From contig RBKR01000001.1 of assembly GCA_004835665.1 (NCBI GenBank), positions 1,550,001 to 1,614,000 of the forward strand: DNA of 64,000 nucleotides, written 5' to 3'. Source of the stretch: Phoma sp. XZ068 (Eukaryota; Ascomycota; Dothideomycetes; Pleosporales; Didymellaceae). Below are positions 1-10,475 of the stretch, one piece after another. Both the position numbers and the translations under genes were made by a program. The notes beneath the pieces are model-generated. The model had not been told where the DNA came from and searched no databases. It saw only the letters and a program-made list of their open reading frames with translations. Each line of letters opens with the position of its first letter. Positions within the stretch are counted from its first letter, which is position 1.

Positions 1-118
1 CACTTATCTGACAGGAAACATGCCAAGAGGCAACGCGTCACAAACAATAAGGGCAAACGTCTGCGATAACAGAATACGGTAGTGTTGCCGTTAGGGAGTG
101 GGGGGAATGTTTTACAGG

Positions 119-125
119 TATATAT
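119..125 (+). promoter_or_regulatory. TATA-like element upstream of pectin lyase
   Basis: A TATATAT run lies about 130 bp before the pectin lyase ATG. A GTGGGG hexamer at 98-103 fits the SYGGRG consensus of the fungal carbon-catabolite repressor CreA, which would suit a pectinolytic gene. Both motifs are short and common, so this is suggestive only. Confidence 0.35.
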
Positions 126-251
126 GCTCGCGCCGTTGAAGCTTGGTAGAGACATCCAGCTCTTGGTTTTCACTTCATCACGTTCGTTTCGTACCCTTTA
201 CCTGCGGGTCAGTCACTCTTTTCCAGTCCGTTTTTCGACCAAACAGTCATC

Positions 252-1439
252 ATGCTTTCGAAGTCTCTCATCCTTTCGCTGTTCGCCTCCAGTGTAGCAG
301 CTGCAGGCGTTACTGGCACCCCTTTCGGCTTCGCGGCAGCAACCACTGGTGGTGGTGATGCTGAACCCGTATACCCTACCACTACTGAGGAGCTCACCAG
401 CTACCTTACCGACGACGAAGCGCGCGTCATCATTTTGAACCAGGAGTTCAACTTCATCGGCACCGAAGGCGAGACGACCGAGGACGGCTGCCGCCCTGAC
501 TCTAACAGCTGCCCTGGCGATGGTGGTCAGGATGCCATCAACGGCGCAAACTGGGTAAGCACTGTCCCCTGCAGGTTCATGCAGCAAACTACTAACCTCT
601 CATAGTGCTCTAACTCTGACTACCCCACTGTCTCTGTAACCTACGACAAGGCAGCCATCACCCCGATCAACGTCAAATCCAACAAGTCAATCGTTGGAGA
701 AGGTACTAAGGGCGTAATCCGCGGCAAAGGCCTGCGCTTCGCCGGATCCGAAAACATCATTGTCCAAAACATCCACATCACCGAGCTCAACCCTCAGTAT
801 ATCTGGGGCGGCGACGCGATTACCCTTGCCGGTACCGACCTAATTTGGATCGACCACGTTAAGACCTCGCTCATCGGCCGCCAGCACATCGTCGCAGGCT
901 ACGACCCCAGCAAGCGCGTCACCATCTCCAACACTGAGATTGATGGCAACACCAGCTGGTCTGCCAGCTGTGACAACCACCACTACTGGGCTCTCCTCCT
1001 CATTGGATCAGATGATACGATCACATTCCAGGGCAACTACATCCACCACACCTCCGGTCGCAGCCCGAAGGTTGGCGGCACAGACAAGGGTACCATGCTC
1101 CATGCTGTGAACAACTACTTTTACGACAACACAGGCCACGCATTCTCCATCGCAGCTGAGGAGAACGGTCGCGTGCTTGCTGAGGGCAACGTTTTCGAGT
1201 CTGTCAAGAAGCCTATTGAGGATGGTGTTGAGCATATGTATGCGGTTACCGACAATGGCGCGGCATGCAGCAGCCCGCTTGGAAGGACTTGCCAGGCCAA
1301 CCAGCTCACCAGCAGTGGCGATTTGAGTGGTACTGCCACTGACTTTTTGAGCACTTTTGCGGATGAGGGTGTTGAGCCGGCTGCTGCGAGTAAGGTTGCT
1401 GCGAGCGTCAAGAGCAACGCTGGTGTTGGAAAGTTGTAG
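252..1439 (+). CDS. Secreted pectin lyase (polysaccharide lyase family 1)
   Basis: Two exons, 252-554 and 606-1439, joined in frame across a 51-bp GT-AG intron (TGG|GTAAGC...CATAG|TGC), give 378 residues, the usual length of fungal pectin lyases. Residues 1 to about 18 form a signal peptide (hydrophobic core, AAA end). The mature part shows the family's parallel beta-helix signatures: SNKSIVGEG, the WGGDAIT strand, WIDHVK, SCDNHHYW, then SGRSPKV, whose Arg253 matches the catalytic arginine. The aromatic, Trp-rich cleft and the lack of the Asp-rich calcium site point to pectin lyase (cleaving methyl-esterified homogalacturonan by beta-elimination) rather than pectate lyase. It acts outside the cell in plant cell-wall breakdown. 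The family assignment is secure; the exact substrate preference is inferred from these motifs. Confidence 0.95.
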
Positions 1440-2549
1440 GGCCTTTGTAGAAATGTCCAGTTAGCCTGAAACAAGGTTCTTGGATGTCGAGATTTGCGCC
1501 ACAAAGTGAGGTACAAATAATATAATAAGCCAATAAGCTCTTCGTCACATAACACACTTTCTATCATGCAATTTACCCGCAAACTCTGGATCCTAGACGA
1601 AGCACTCTTAATCATAGTGGACTTGCTGCCCACCTGCTTAGTTTGGCTCCGAGTACCGTCACCGGTACTTGAATATAGACTCATTGAAGTCGAAAATGAA
1701 AAACGGAATTGAAACTGAGTGGCATTGTAGGCCCTTTGGCCGGAACTGCTGAAACTTGCTGAGCTTTTCTGACCATCGAATGATGTGTGGAAGGAATTGT
1801 GGGATCAAGCCATCGTACGTTTCCAAATTTGTCAAGACTTGCGCGCGTATATTATTGTTGATCACGCTGTGTCGCACGCGGTGAACTTTTTTTACTTATG
1901 GATGGTGATCATTTAAGAGGTACTCCTGTAACACCCATGGCGAGCGCGGTTGTTTGCAAGGCCGATATGGAAGGTCTTGACTGTCTCCTCAAAAGTTGTT
2001 GCAAGAAAGCGGTGTCGATCTTGGGAATGTACGAGTAACACGAGTGTGTTTCAGGCAGCAACTGAAGTCAATTGACTTCGGCTTCTTTCGCTGGCTATGG
2101 TGAAGCAATGCATCGTGTTTAGGCACAAGCATAACCTAGCCATTTTAGGCGTTAGCTAGCTTCGCCTCCCTTCACTGCCGGCTCAGCCTCCACACCCAGC
2201 CAGCCTGTCGCCGGTCACCACATCTGCATAATCAGGCGCTTCAGGCGCTGAGCCTTCCGGCGATACAGCCTTGTACGATGATCCAACTTGATTCAGGCTC
2301 ACCTGAGATGGCCGATAAGCATCGCCTATCTGGCTGTGCTGGTGGAAGCCAAGGTTCCTCCGGGACCTGTCGAGACAACAGTGATCCACTTTCACTCCGT
2401 ACGCCAGACTAAGTACTGCATGGGGTTTATTTTGTAGATGTTGGTAGAGCGAGCAGCTTTGCGTTGCCCAATTCTGCCTACATCCATATTTCCAAACATT
2501 TCAATTCACGACTTGCGCGAACCCGAGCAAACGCCCTCTATCCTGCACG
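1440..2549. other. Intergenic, no gene seen
   Basis: Holds the pectin lyase 3' region and the upstream region of the next gene. The short open frames here lack family resemblance and splice partners. No tRNA arms or repeats were recognised. Confidence 0.6.
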
Positions 2550-4042
2550 ATGGCAGCAGGGTCTGGTAACACTGGATCTGGAGATCCCGACATGGTACTA
2601 ATTGGAGAGCTCATGGAGGAAATGTCACGACGCCCACCCGCCGTTGGAGCCAGGAAGCTACTCATCGAGCACTACATCGCCGTTGGATGGGTAGAGGCTG
2701 CTATCGACAACACAAAGGAGCTCAAAACCCTGGCGCCAGGGGATTCAGATGTTGCAAGATATTTACAGGTTCTTGAGAAGAAACCTGAACCACCTGCGCC
2801 AGAGAAGACAACACAACCACCACTACCGAACGGTCCTACGCCGCAACCTGTCGAGAGGTTAGTGTGGGATCCCAAGTCAGGTAGATATAAGAAGACGACG
2901 ATACCGAAGTCTGTCGAAAAGAAACCGGAGGTCTCGACTATCCGTCTTAACGATGATTTGGACTCAGCGCGGCAGGATCTTGTCACAGGCTACCAAGCTC
3001 TCCGAGCCAGGGCAGGTTTTATCTTCACAGATCTGATGCATCTGCAGGCTTTGCAAAAGAAGGCGAACATCCCTCTCTCGAAAAACACTGCCAAAGTTCA
3101 GCGAGTTGTAGATGGAAAAGTTAACACGCCGACACAACTCTGTACTCCTCGAACGACAGCACGCGCCATGCGGGATACCCCGAAGGATGCTACAAGCATT
3201 GCTGTTGCAGATATGGAGGAAGCAATGAGGTGGCACAAGAACTCCCGGGATCATGCATCTGCTACAAAGTCCGATATGATCCGCGATGCACTCGTCAAGC
3301 GTAAAGGTGCTTTGGAGGTCGCATTACCCGATGATCTAAAGATCCACTGCGAAGTCGCGCTCATGCACATGGAACACGAGTACCTTGAACGTAACTACGC
3401 CAACACCGATACCATGTACGGTGACCAGGTTAAAGATATTCCGCGCTCAAACTTTTATGTCACCGAGGACAATTACGCATGGGACATGGAAGAGCTAGTA
3501 GCCGCAATCAAGGCTGGTAGCGGAGTGCTGCGCAACCCGTTGAGCAAGCAAATGTTCACTCCAAAGGATGTGAAGGGCATATACATGCATCCACTGGCCA
3601 AGCCGCTCGCTGCCCTCGCCGTAGAGCAGAAGGAAATGTCTAAAGGGGTCCGCCCAGAAACCATTACTCGCATGGAGAAGCTATCAAGCGTGCTCCTGGA
3701 GGACCAGTCTGCTGATACTATGCCGAGCCGCCATGCGGTGGACGAGTTTCTGGCGTACATCGCAACTTGTAAGCGCGCCCCAAATGATTATGAGGGTGAG
3801 AAAATACTGACGCATCAACAGTACCTGATTTGGAACAGAAAGCCATTGATGGTCTCAAGTGTCCCGCGAAGGACAGCCACACTGGTCAGGCTTATGACTC
3901 CAGTATCGGTGAGGCGGTGCGCGATGCCAAAGGCAACCGAGTTTGTTTCCACAAGACTGGCGATTTCATTGGACAGGCTGCCACGCATGTGCGACAGCAA
4001 AAAGGTGTTGCACCTGATCCGGACAAGTGTGGTATCATGTGA
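2550..4042 (+). CDS. Conserved fungal protein, TPR-like N-terminus, C-terminal CaaX box (CGIM)
   Basis: Exons 2550-3768 and 3822-4042 join across a 53-bp intron (CTT|GTAAGC...CAACAG|TAC) to give 479 residues. Without the splice the frame would run past into unrelated residues. I do not recognise a named family. Residues about 30-75 look like a helical TPR-type hairpin (ARKLLIEHYIAVGWVEAAI...). A Pro-rich linker follows. A segment around residue 310-360 (YAWDMEELVAAIK, RNPLSKQMFTPKDV, HPLAKPLAAL) resembles the substrate-binding fold of U-box-like domains, but this is a weak impression. The spliced C-terminus is ...DKCGIM, a textbook CaaX box with Met at X, which predicts farnesylation and membrane attachment. 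The Rce1 CaaX protease is encoded further right in this window (53117-54499). Confidence 0.85.
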
Positions 4043-4321
4043 AGGCTGAGCGGGGAATTACCCTTCTAGTCCTCCGGCGATCAATATATCAACTCAACCA
4101 AGCATAGACTGTGGTGCCAGCAAATACACATGGACAAATTGCCTTCTTCGACTCAGAGGTCGTAATTGCTCGGCGTCTGTAGCTCTTGCCGACGAGCCCG
4201 TGGAATGACATGGTGGCAGCCTTAGCACAACGGGAAGCAAGGCTGTACGCATTGTGAGCACCCACCTATAGGCGCATTATGTTCCCAAAGTGGCTCATTT
4301 CACATATGCATGCTATCACAC

Positions 4322-4795
4322 CTACATAGCCTGTCGCTTACCGCTGTCTAGTGCGTGCATGGCGTTCACGATCGCTGTTCCTCTAGCCGCTTTCGGTTCT
4401 CGGTCAAGCCACAATTGTATGAGCCTCTCCAACTCAGCCTTATGCGCAGTAGACAAGGACATTTCCGAGGCTACTTTGTGCCTTACCGCTTTAGTAGACT
4501 CACCTGAGGTACCGTACAACAAATCCATTGTTTTGGATAATGCGGGCTGCTCCACTCCAGGGCTTGCCTGCGGGACAGACTCGCTTCTGCCTGCCCAAAG
4601 TGACACCCTTCCGGTTCGTACCAACCGTCGCAGCAGCCTGTGAGTTTTGTCAGTGATCTTTTCCCACCATGAGTGGCCTCTGAAGCATACTACACAACGA
4701 TGTGTTTTCGATAAGCGACCTTCGCCTTCCCTGAACCACGTTCGACATAACGACCATGCGTACCGCCGACTCTCAAACCAGGAGAAGGGTACCAT
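4322..4795 (-). CDS. Possible small gene, divergent from the PARP-like gene
   Basis: A 157-codon frame starts at an ATG at 4795, overlapping the first codons of the PARP-like gene on the other strand. Its second half is protein-like: a basic stretch (THRLLRRLVRTGRV), then a helical segment (LSTAHKAELERLIQLWLDREPKAA). The first 50 codons look poor, and another ATG at 4747 in a different frame suggests the real gene, if any, begins with a separate exon. No family was recognised. It could equally be chance coding potential in the 0.7-kb gap. Confidence 0.25.
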   Translation of the reverse strand: MVPFSWFESRRYAWSLCRTWFREGEGRLSKTHRCVVCFRGHSWWEKITDKTHRLLRRLVRTGRVSLWAGRSESVPQASPGVEQPALSKTMDLLYGTSGESTKAVRHKVASEMSLSTAHKAELERLIQLWLDREPKAARGTAIVNAMHALDSGKRQAM

Positions 4796-7700
4796 TGAGG
4801 CACTCTCTGCTCTTCAATAAGGCAAAGCACAGTGAAGACTGGCATAAAGCAATTGATGCTCTTGCCGGCGTACTACACCCGTCGAACCCGAAGTTCCCAT
4901 ACCCTCTCCTCCAGCAGGCTACCGAGGCCTATCTCAAGAAAAAAGGGAAAATCACGCAAGCAGATGCAGACGTACGACTGGCCATTCTCATTGATGCTCA
5001 TGAAGCAAGAGATATTGCTGTGGCTGCCGCAGCCCATGCCATGACAGCAACGAGTCTGAGAGCAACATTACGTGTAGACCTAAACGTTGCGCACGGAAGT
5101 TACTGGGGCTTGGAGACATGGCTACAGTGTCTCGTAGCAGCAAACTATGGCAATCCGGCCTCGGTCACAGATCTGGAAGCAACATGGGCACAATATCTTC
5201 TTCCCTTCGCAACACACGGGCCCGGAGCGGCAGGAAAGATCCTTATTGGTGTAAGTCGAGCACTGAGGGAGTGCGCAACGCCAAACATGAACACAGTTCC
5301 AGAGTTTTTTTCTTTGACAAGTCGGGCCTTGACCGATTACGGGGCACATTTGGAAGGCCTACGATTGACGAACAATTGGATGGCTGCTTATGGGGCCTCA
5401 TGCTGGATGGCTGAGCTCGGGCGCACATCACCGGCCTCCACGCCACCAGGATTCTTACTACCAGAACATATCCTTGACGCCCAGTTCCCAGTATGGCGAG
5501 TATGGGCAAGTTGGAGGCCGGACCTGACGCTCGTACAACGGCTAAGCTCGATCGACAGCAACAGCGCCGCAGTGCTGTCTGACCTTCTCGCTTTGGAAGG
5601 TCCTGATTTCATCAGCGGAACTAAGCCTACATTGCGAGAAGGCCTCATCGAGAATTATGGGGCGAACCGAAACTTTGTCAAGCTTGGAGGGTTACTCATC
5701 GAGATTCCAAGTCGTACAAAGGATGGTTTGAGGGAGATCTTGGAGAGCGCCATCTCGACGCTGGAAACAATATGGAATGCCGCAGCACCAGCAGATCGGC
5801 TCCAGCTGTTCAAGTTATTCACAGAGCTCACAGTCGCACGACCGATGACACAGGAAGCCTTGAATCTTGTACAGGCTGTCCTATTCATGTCAAAAAGCAT
5901 GGTCGGAGGCCTCACACCCGGCCTTGTAAACGCTGTGATTCGAACATACACTGAACGCGATGATCTGGGAGGAAGCCACTTCCGGGAACTCCAAGACCTT
6001 ATCCAACTATTTGACCACGAGCACACGTCCAGCCTTCGTAGGATTCTTTTGACGCCTATCTTGTTGCAAGGCATAACTCGATGCATACAAGAGAGCCAGT
6101 CTACCGTTCGCGTCCTTATTCAGCAGAATCAGCCATGGACAAATCATGCCCTCGAACTGCACACATTTTGCTCTCTGCTCAAGAGTTCAAAGAGTGTGCC
6201 CGTCGTAGGAGAGAAAATAATTGAAGAGATGTGTCTGTTACTTCCACCGGCAGAACACATAGAAATGGCCGTCGATATCTATACCGCTGCGCACAATGGA
6301 GGAGCAAGGGCATCTAGCAACTCTATCGTTAAAGGCGGAGCGACTGACAGAGGCAACCGCCTAGGAGGATCTGAGCAGCGTATTGCGGCACCTTCCTTCC
6401 TGACAGGCCAGACAAGGGATCTGCATTATCCTTTGCAGGAGGTGGTTGAACAATACTTTCTGCATCGCCTTCTTTCCCAACAAGCAGCGAGTCACACCTC
6501 ACAGCGTATATTTGATTCGATCTTAAAAGTGTGGGAAAGCACCTGCACACCGAAGGTTACTCAGAACCGACGGTCATTAGCGATCGAGGTCGCGAAGATC
6601 ACGAATGGGGATACCAGTCTTCGCATCAGATGCCTCAACGGAATTGCTTCGACCAACGAGCAATTAGGTCCAGGTCTGTCTGTTGATGACCTCTTGGCGA
6701 TATTGCAAGGCATGGAAAAGAACAACGAGTACATGATAGTGAAGCTCATACGACTACTGGCCAGCTGTCTGACCGCCCAAGATTCAGATCAACTTCTTTG
6801 CTGGCGAGACCTCGCATACCATTTACTCGCGCAAGAGACTCAACTTGGTGTCTTCGCGGACAGGAACCTAGTCGAACATTCCCTAAATACGATGAAAGCA
6901 GCAGAATGGTTGTCATTTCTGGCTGACGTACAATCAGTCTTCGCATCTGGCCCAGCACTGCCTCCAGACGAGACTGCTGTACCACCCATACTACGCCCGG
7001 AGTTACAAAAGTACAGGCTGGAGCTTACGCCTTACACCAAAATTCTCACGCGACTCGAAAAGGCCTTGGGAGACAACACCGACGTAATAAGGTGTATCTT
7101 ACATCGCGCGGGCGCACGAAGCAACAACATCATATCTCTGCTGCAGACTTTGAAACTTGCAGAGAGAGAACCGGTTGAGCCATTTCTGCACAGGATTGTA
7201 GGTCTGTTATCTACCAAAGCCAAGAACGACTGGGAGGTCTCAGACTGTGTTTCTATCATTTTCGATGCGTCAACAGAGACAGTGGAGGTCTGCAAGAGGA
7301 TATGGGACGCAAAACATGGGTACCTGATGATTCCTGGTCTTTCAAATCGCAGTCAACATCTTACTCCTAGATTGAACGACCGGGGGAAATCAGTCGCAAC
7401 CTCCACGTCAACACTGGCGGTTGCACCTACCGTCATTCCTGTGAGCACCACCGCACCAATCGACCCCACCGCTTGCAAATACGATGTGCCATCTTCAGTC
7501 GTCGAAGTCATGGTAGCAGGGTGGCTACTGGATGAGAGCGCTGATGAGAGCACCAAAACTGCAGTGCACTCGATAGCATGGTTACTCAACATCGTGCAAA
7601 CCAGCGTCGACGTATGGAAAGACATGCTTATTGAGGCAGCAGTGTTCTGGCAAAAGATCGAAGACGAGATTGTTCAAGAAGCCAATCGTCTGGAAACTTT

Positions 7701-9102
7701 ACGAAGAGCACTAAAAGCGAAAGATCCCAAGGGCACAACTCTTCTCCTTCAGCAAATTGGCGTACCTGATACGACCGAGCTCGATGAGGAAATTCTGAAA
7801 CTTCCGGCTGGAGTGATGGATGTGGTGGAAAGAATCGGCGACAACGAGGTAGAAATCACCTTTTCTTTGGCCGCGTTCACGCAACTACAACGTGGTGCAA
7901 TGGGCGTCCCGGATGCTGCGAATACTCTCATGCTCCAATTGTTCATCGACCGCAACACAGACTTGCCACCGGCATTCTGTCTACATTATAACACGGACCC
8001 ACACTCTGAGACTCTGCCACACACCAGGTACAACTGCTCAGCAGAATCCGAGAACCCCACACAGCAGATATGCACATCTGCACAGACTGCTCTTACTTGG
8101 CAGCTGAGCCGCATCATCTATTCTAAGTTACGCAGAGAGAAAACAGGCATAGCAGAGATGCATCAGCACATAACTGGATGGCTCCCGGACTTGTCTCAGC
8201 TCTGTGTATCTTGCAGTACGACACACCACCCGCAAACTACCCAGCTCCGCCGCTCTACCCCCTGCGACACTGATCCCTACGCCTGCGCTCGACTCTGGTA
8301 CAATCTCCCCCTCCACGTCCGCATTCCCGAAATCCGAACCGACACGTTTGCCGTCGACATAGCACTTTCTACCGTCTACGCTGCCGCTATGACCAACAAG
8401 CCTGAACTCCTGCCTAGTTGCCCAATACGTGGTTCCGAGGTCATCAAGTCTATACTCAATGCCTTGCCCGCCATGTGCATCATGCGGGACGCCGTCAACC
8501 TCTCTTCTATACTCAGTTCCTATCATCCACAAGCTGAGAAACTCATATCCTGGGCTGTCGTCCATCACCGCGGCTTCGTGGCCACCGCAACAAGTCTCCT
8601 CAAGATACCTAATTTGCCTCCAGGAACACACCAGTTCGTGCTCGCCAACGCGGGCGCCAAGCTAGAAAACGCATTTGTACAAAGGATCCAGTCGGCGAAG
8701 AAAGAAACCACAGTCCTCTTTCATGGCACATCTCTCGACCGCCTCCCTGCCATCCTTGCACAGGGTCTCCGCGTCTGCTCCGGCACTGCACTGCAACGCA
8801 CCGGCGCTGCACACGGAAAGGGGATATACTTGTCCGACGAACCATCTACCAGCTTTCACTACAGTCCTGTGAGTTTGAGCTGGAAGAACAGTGGCTTGAG
8901 CAACATGAGAATGTTGTTGGGATGTGAGCTTATAGGGGCTGCGAACAAGGTTACCGGGAATATCCACCTTGTCACTGATGTGCAGAGTGTTATGGTCAGG
9001 TATATATTACTGTTTACGAGGGAGGCGAGGATGCCGATTCGCGGGCATGTGGAGCCGGCCATGGCAAGTGGGATGAAGGCGTTGAGGAGTGGCGCGGTGT
9101 AG
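4756..9102 (+). CDS. Giant PARP6/8-type ADP-ribosyltransferase
   Basis: A single uninterrupted 1448-codon frame. The last 300 or so residues carry a PARP catalytic domain closest in motif spelling to PARP6/PARP8: a Cys pair (LCVSC) and DPYACARLWY region near 1155-1180, the lead-in PPGTHQFVLAN, then VLFHGTSLD with His1323, HGKGIYLS with Tyr1358, and VMVRYILLF where Tyr1416 stands in the place of the PARP1 catalytic Glu. An H-Y-Y triad is known from PARP6/8/16-like enzymes and goes with mono-ADP-ribosylation, not polymer synthesis. The first roughly 1000 residues are mainly helical, with no domain I recognise, plus a short Ser/Thr-rich linker near 880-915. No transmembrane segment or nuclear signal stands out. 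Start choice: first in-frame ATG at 4756; a 5' non-coding exon cannot be excluded. Confidence 0.85.
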   Translation: MRTADSQTRRRVPLRHSLLFNKAKHSEDWHKAIDALAGVLHPSNPKFPYPLLQQATEAYLKKKGKITQADADVRLAILIDAHEARDIAVAAAAHAMTATSLRATLRVDLNVAHGSYWGLETWLQCLVAANYGNPASVTDLEATWAQYLLPFATHGPGAAGKILIGVSRALRECATPNMNTVPEFFSLTSRALTDYGAHLEGLRLTNNWMAAYGASCWMAELGRTSPASTPPGFLLPEHILDAQFPVWRVWASWRPDLTLVQRLSSIDSNSAAVLSDLLALEGPDFISGTKPTLREGLIENYGANRNFVKLGGLLIEIPSRTKDGLREILESAISTLETIWNAAAPADRLQLFKLFTELTVARPMTQEALNLVQAVLFMSKSMVGGLTPGLVNAVIRTYTERDDLGGSHFRELQDLIQLFDHEHTSSLRRILLTPILLQGITRCIQESQSTVRVLIQQNQPWTNHALELHTFCSLLKSSKSVPVVGEKIIEEMCLLLPPAEHIEMAVDIYTAAHNGGARASSNSIVKGGATDRGNRLGGSEQRIAAPSFLTGQTRDLHYPLQEVVEQYFLHRLLSQQAASHTSQRIFDSILKVWESTCTPKVTQNRRSLAIEVAKITNGDTSLRIRCLNGIASTNEQLGPGLSVDDLLAILQGMEKNNEYMIVKLIRLLASCLTAQDSDQLLCWRDLAYHLLAQETQLGVFADRNLVEHSLNTMKAAEWLSFLADVQSVFASGPALPPDETAVPPILRPELQKYRLELTPYTKILTRLEKALGDNTDVIRCILHRAGARSNNIISLLQTLKLAEREPVEPFLHRIVGLLSTKAKNDWEVSDCVSIIFDASTETVEVCKRIWDAKHGYLMIPGLSNRSQHLTPRLNDRGKSVATSTSTLAVAPTVIPVSTTAPIDPTACKYDVPSSVVEVMVAGWLLDESADESTKTAVHSIAWLLNIVQTSVDVWKDMLIEAAVFWQKIEDEIVQEANRLETLRRALKAKDPKGTTLLLQQIGVPDTTELDEEILKLPAGVMDVVERIGDNEVEITFSLAAFTQLQRGAMGVPDAANTLMLQLFIDRNTDLPPAFCLHYNTDPHSETLPHTRYNCSAESENPTQQICTSAQTALTWQLSRIIYSKLRREKTGIAEMHQHITGWLPDLSQLCVSCSTTHHPQTTQLRRSTPCDTDPYACARLWYNLPLHVRIPEIRTDTFAVDIALSTVYAAAMTNKPELLPSCPIRGSEVIKSILNALPAMCIMRDAVNLSSILSSYHPQAEKLISWAVVHHRGFVATATSLLKIPNLPPGTHQFVLANAGAKLENAFVQRIQSAKKETTVLFHGTSLDRLPAILAQGLRVCSGTALQRTGAAHGKGIYLSDEPSTSFHYSPVSLSWKNSGLSNMRMLLGCELIGAANKVTGNIHLVTDVQSVMVRYILLFTREARMPIRGHVEPAMASGMKALRSGAV

Positions 9103-9363
9103 GTCATTACCCCTGTTTTGTATACTCCAGCAAGATAGTTTTTGGTTAAGCACAGTATCCTTTCCATCGTCGTTTCCAATCATTCTCTTCACAACTGCCA
9201 AAGGTCGTGTCCATTGCTAGGATCATGAAAGTGTTCATAGATCTGTGCATGAGATTGTGCCTCGCTTAGCTAGGCTCAGTCGGGCAAGGTGAGTGACTTT
9301 TTAATCGCCAAAAAAGAACACACAGCGCAATGTGTTTCACCTACATTGAGGACGTGCAGACGC
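9103..9363. other. 3' region between convergent genes
   Basis: Intergenic sequence after the PARP-like gene; nothing recognised apart from the neighbouring tRNA gene. Confidence 0.5.
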
Positions 9364-9373
9364 AAAAAAAAAA
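9364..9373 (-). terminator. RNA polymerase III T-run terminator
   Basis: Ten A's on the plus strand read as ten T's just past the 3' end of the minus-strand tRNA gene, the usual Pol III stop. Confidence 0.85.
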
Positions 9374-9375
9374 GA

Positions 9376-9460
9376 TGCCCTCTGCCAGAATCGAACTAGC
9401 GATCTTATCATTGCATTCAGTGAATACTAGTGATACGCTTTACCACTAAGCCAAGAGGGC
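9376..9460 (-). tRNA. tRNA-Thr (AGU) with a 13-nt intron
   Basis: Read on the minus strand, the sequence folds as a full cloverleaf. The acceptor is GCCCUCU/AGAGGGC (seven pairs) with discriminator A. The D stem is GCUU/AAGC, the anticodon stem UAUCA/UGAUA, the variable loop AGAUC, and the T arm GCUAG-UUCGAUU-CUGGC. The anticodon loop starts C-U-A-G-U-A, giving anticodon AGU (threonine; A34 normally becomes inosine). Thirteen extra bases lie after position 37, the canonical nuclear intron site. Without them the tRNA is 72 nt including the discriminator. CCA is not encoded, as expected for eukaryotes. Confidence 0.92.
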
Positions 9461-9693
9461 TCATTGCTGAACCAAGGACTCCAACGTTGTTGGATTGACT
9501 TGTGGCGAAATGTGAAATTACTCCTTCTATACAGAAAGTGAGGGGAAGTTAGCAATATGTCTTCACTTATGTTTCGTCGTATCATTTGGCGTTGTGGGGC
9601 CGGCGATGTCTACATTTACAATGCTCGCTAAGCTCAATGACTACCCGACCATCTCTTGCACTCTCCTACACTCACGTCCCTGTCTGTTCCCTC
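9461..9693. other. Short intergenic gap
   Basis: Upstream flank of the tRNA gene and 3' flank of EMC7; nothing else recognised. Confidence 0.5.
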
Positions 9694-10475
9694 TCAGCGC
9701 TTCTTCGAAGCCTGCTTCTCAGGTGCAGGGCTCTGACCACGGCTATTCGCGCCCGAATCCGTCGTCTTTCCTGCCATCCATGATGCAAGATCGAAGTTCT
9801 GGATCTGCTGTGCTGTGTTCGTTGTGCCTGATCCCAACACGCCGTTCTTCTGCATCTCTTCCATCTCAGCCTTCATCTCGGGGTCCATGTTCTCCATCAG
9901 CTTGGGCATGCCGAACATGAGCAGGCCAGAGAAGACGGCCATAAGGATCATGGGGTTCTTCAGGAAGGACAGTGGTGAGACTGTTCTTGTTAGTATATAG
10001 TCTGTGGTAAATGTGTTAAGGTGGGAGGCTTACACCCAGCGCGCTCCTGGTAGAACTGCTTCTCGCCCACGGGCCTAGCCTCGATGACAAGACCGTTACC
10101 ACCCTCGCCTCGGCTTTCTCCCTTGTTGTCCCATTCGTTGCCCAAGAATGTTTGCCATGCTCTGATTACTTCCTTCTTAGCCCCACTTCCCTCGACAGGC
10201 TCTTCGATGCTGACATCAATTCGCAGAGGCTCGAATGCATAGTCGCGGCAATGCACGGTGGCCAGGTAGCTTCCCACACTGACGTTGTTGAAGTTGAACG
10301 TGTTGGAGCGGGTCAGGTATGCATCGATTGGAGGCCCACTAGACTGGAGGGTTGCGTGCGTCGTGGAGGAGAGCGCCGAGGGGTTCACAACATGTGTGAT
10401 GGGAATCTGTAGCAGGAAGCGCGCCGCCGAAGTGACGGACGCCAGCGAGGCTAGGAGAGGTAGGGAAGTGCGCAT
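9694..10475 (-). CDS. EMC7: ER membrane protein complex subunit 7 (EMC7 homolog)
   Basis: Exons 10034-10475 and 9694-9980 (minus strand) join over a 53-bp intron (GGGT|GTAAGC...AACAG|TCTCACC) to give 242 residues. Residues 1-18 form a signal peptide. The lumenal part is a beta-sandwich-like carbohydrate-binding-type domain (DUF2012), with the phrase FNFNNVSVGSYLATVHCRDYAF. After the splice comes the highly conserved GFSPLSFLKNPMILM, leading into the single membrane helix (MAVFSGLLMFGMPKLMENM), then a cytosolic charged and Lys-rich tail. The protein would belong to the EMC, which inserts tail-anchored and multi-pass proteins into the ER. It lies tail-to-tail with the PARP-like gene, the tRNA between them. 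Confidence 0.93.
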
